From Rathayibacter sp. VKM Ac-2759 (GTDB lineage Bacteria > Actinomycetota > Actinomycetes > Actinomycetales > Microbacteriaceae): DNA of 64,000 nucleotides. The notes below the pieces were generated by a model. That model was not told the DNA's origin. It saw only the letters and a program-made list of their open reading frames with translations, and searched no databases. Positions 63,152 through 64,000 of the stretch are shown here, piece after piece. The stretch's first letter is position 1; the number at the start of each line of letters is the position of its first letter. Location of the stretch: contig NZ_CP047176.1 of the NCBI RefSeq assembly GCF_009834225.1, positions 1,488,001-1,552,000 of the forward strand, in the 5' to 3' direction. The position numbers and the translations under genes were made by a program.

Positions 63152-64000
63152 ATGCCTGAATCTTGTGCTTTCTGCGGGTCGGTGGGGCCCCTGACCCGCG
63201 AGCACGTTTTCGGTCAGTGGGTGAGCAGGACTGGCTTGGATCTCGCTCCGATGCGTCATCACGCAGGCCCGTTGAATGCTCTGCCGCGCGACATGGGGGA
63301 GCAGCCCGCATTCCGGCTGACAGTGAAGAGCTTCTGCGCCTCTTGTAACAACGGGTGGATGAGCAACCTCGAAACGGTCGCGCAGCGAGTGCTCACCCCG
63401 TTGATCCTCGACGAGTCCGGGACGATCGCGCTGGAAGATCAGGCGGCGATCGCAACGTGGGTGCAGAAGACCGCGCTGACAGCGATGCTCCTCTCCAGCA
63501 AGGAGCAGCGGGAAAACGGCTACGGGCTCGCCCCGTCGGAGTACAGGGCACTCTACGAGCGCCGCGAGCTGGTGCAACCGCTGGATTTCAGCCAGTTCTG
63601 GGTCGGCCGATTCGAAGGAGTCCAGGGATTCTCGGCTGTACGCGTCACGCCGCTGACAGTTCGCATCCCAGGCTTTCCCGAGCCGCCGCGGCCTCAGGGC
63701 TACGCGATGACGATCGTCCTTGGAGCGCTCCTCCTGCACGGCGTGCGGTTCACCACTCCAGGTCTTCAGGCGGACTCGAAGACGGAGCTGGGGATGCCAC
63801 CGTTGTGGCCGTCGGAAACGTCGTTGATGTGGCCGGCGGGGCAGACGTGCACGGAGAAGTCTCTGCTTGCTCTCGCGGATGGGGGGACGTTGCGTGCAAC
63901 GGGTGGGGAGGTGCGACTGCAACCCTGGTCTCACGCAGCTCACCTGCCGCAGAGCGCCTTCGAGAATGGTGCAGTCAAAGTTCCGGCGCTGTGCCGTAAG
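63152..64000 (+). CDS. HNH-like zinc protein, 3' end outside the window
   Basis: An uninterrupted frame of at least 283 codons starts at ATG 63152 and runs off the right edge. The first 75 residues carry CAFCG (C5, C8), LTREHVFGQW (E17, H18) and SFCASCNNGWMSNLE (C62, C65, N66-N67). This is the paired-CxxC layout of an HNH-nuclease-like fold. The rest (WVQKTALTAMLL, LDFSQFWVGRFEG, GYAMTIVLGALLLHGV) is mixed alpha/beta and not recognised. GGAG lies 9 nt before the ATG. Nuclease activity is inferred; it may be defence cargo. Confidence 0.72.
   Translation, partial: MPESCAFCGSVGPLTREHVFGQWVSRTGLDLAPMRHHAGPLNALPRDMGEQPAFRLTVKSFCASCNNGWMSNLETVAQRVLTPLILDESGTIALEDQAAIATWVQKTALTAMLLSSKEQRENGYGLAPSEYRALYERRELVQPLDFSQFWVGRFEGVQGFSAVRVTPLTVRIPGFPEPPRPQGYAMTIVLGALLLHGVRFTTPGLQADSKTELGMPPLWPSETSLMWPAGQTCTEKSLLALADGGTLRATGGEVRLQPWSHAAHLPQSAFENGAVKVPALCRK

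Noticed and set aside
62904..63311. 135-codon minus-strand frame with the peptide repeat QLCEWIW
   Set aside because: The repeat comes from the 21-nt DNA tandem repeat, and the frame is antisense to the start of the HNH-like gene.

Overview
The window comes from a very GC-rich actinobacterium. The 16S rRNA gene, the gene orders (infC-rpmI-rplT; argC-argJ-argB-argD-argF-argH; parA-scpA-scpB-rluB-tyrA-cmk-der) and the frequent GTG starts point to the family Microbacteriaceae (Rathayibacter/Clavibacter-like). I cannot fix the genus from sequence alone.

Positions 1-40680 are ordinary chromosome. They hold the end of infC with rpmI and rplT, a SpoU-type rRNA methyltransferase, a GluABCD-type amino-acid ABC transporter, pheST, an arginine cluster (argC,J,B,D,F,H, with no argR or argG), a small membrane protein, a 3-methyladenine glycosylase, a SatD-type regulator with a membrane partner (minus strand) and tyrS. 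A complete rRNA operon (16S-23S-5S, no spacer tRNA) follows, with candidate promoters and a strong terminator. A long plus-strand run of overlapping genes comes next: small acidic ORF, tlyA, nadK, recN, pyrG, NUDIX, xerD, parA, scpA, scpB, rluB, tyrA, cmk, der. A TetR-type regulator and a tRNA-Pro(GGG) gene end this part. Several housekeeping genes have a TAnnnT box only 6-8 nt before the start codon, the signature of leaderless transcripts.

Positions from about 40680 to the right edge are a mobile element integrated at the tRNA-Pro gene, best read as an integrative and conjugative element (ICE). Nearly all its genes lie on the minus strand and many overlap by 1-8 nt. Read in transcription order (right to left) they are: ArdC-type antirestriction protein, primase-polymerase, DUF2637 membrane/HTH protein, two unknowns, ParB-like protein, VirB8-like bitopic protein, a three-domain cell-wall hydrolase, two small DUF6112-type membrane proteins, TrbL/VirB6-like protein, SCO6880/PrgI-like protein, an unknown, a VirB4-type ATPase, an unknown, the VirD4/TraG coupling protein, SSB, a DUF4913 protein, an excisionase-like protein and a tyrosine integrase. 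No relaxase and no right attachment site are inside the window.

The most interesting cargo is a plus-strand gene at 48191-49258 sitting between the two halves of the transfer module. It encodes a long charged coiled coil fused to a CHAT (caspase-like) protease domain with an apparent His/Cys pair, so it is a candidate defence or element-maintenance effector. Right of the conjugation genes is a cargo patch with an AraC regulator, a decayed IS481-type transposase fragment, an alpha/beta hydrolase and an HNH-like zinc protein that runs off the right edge.
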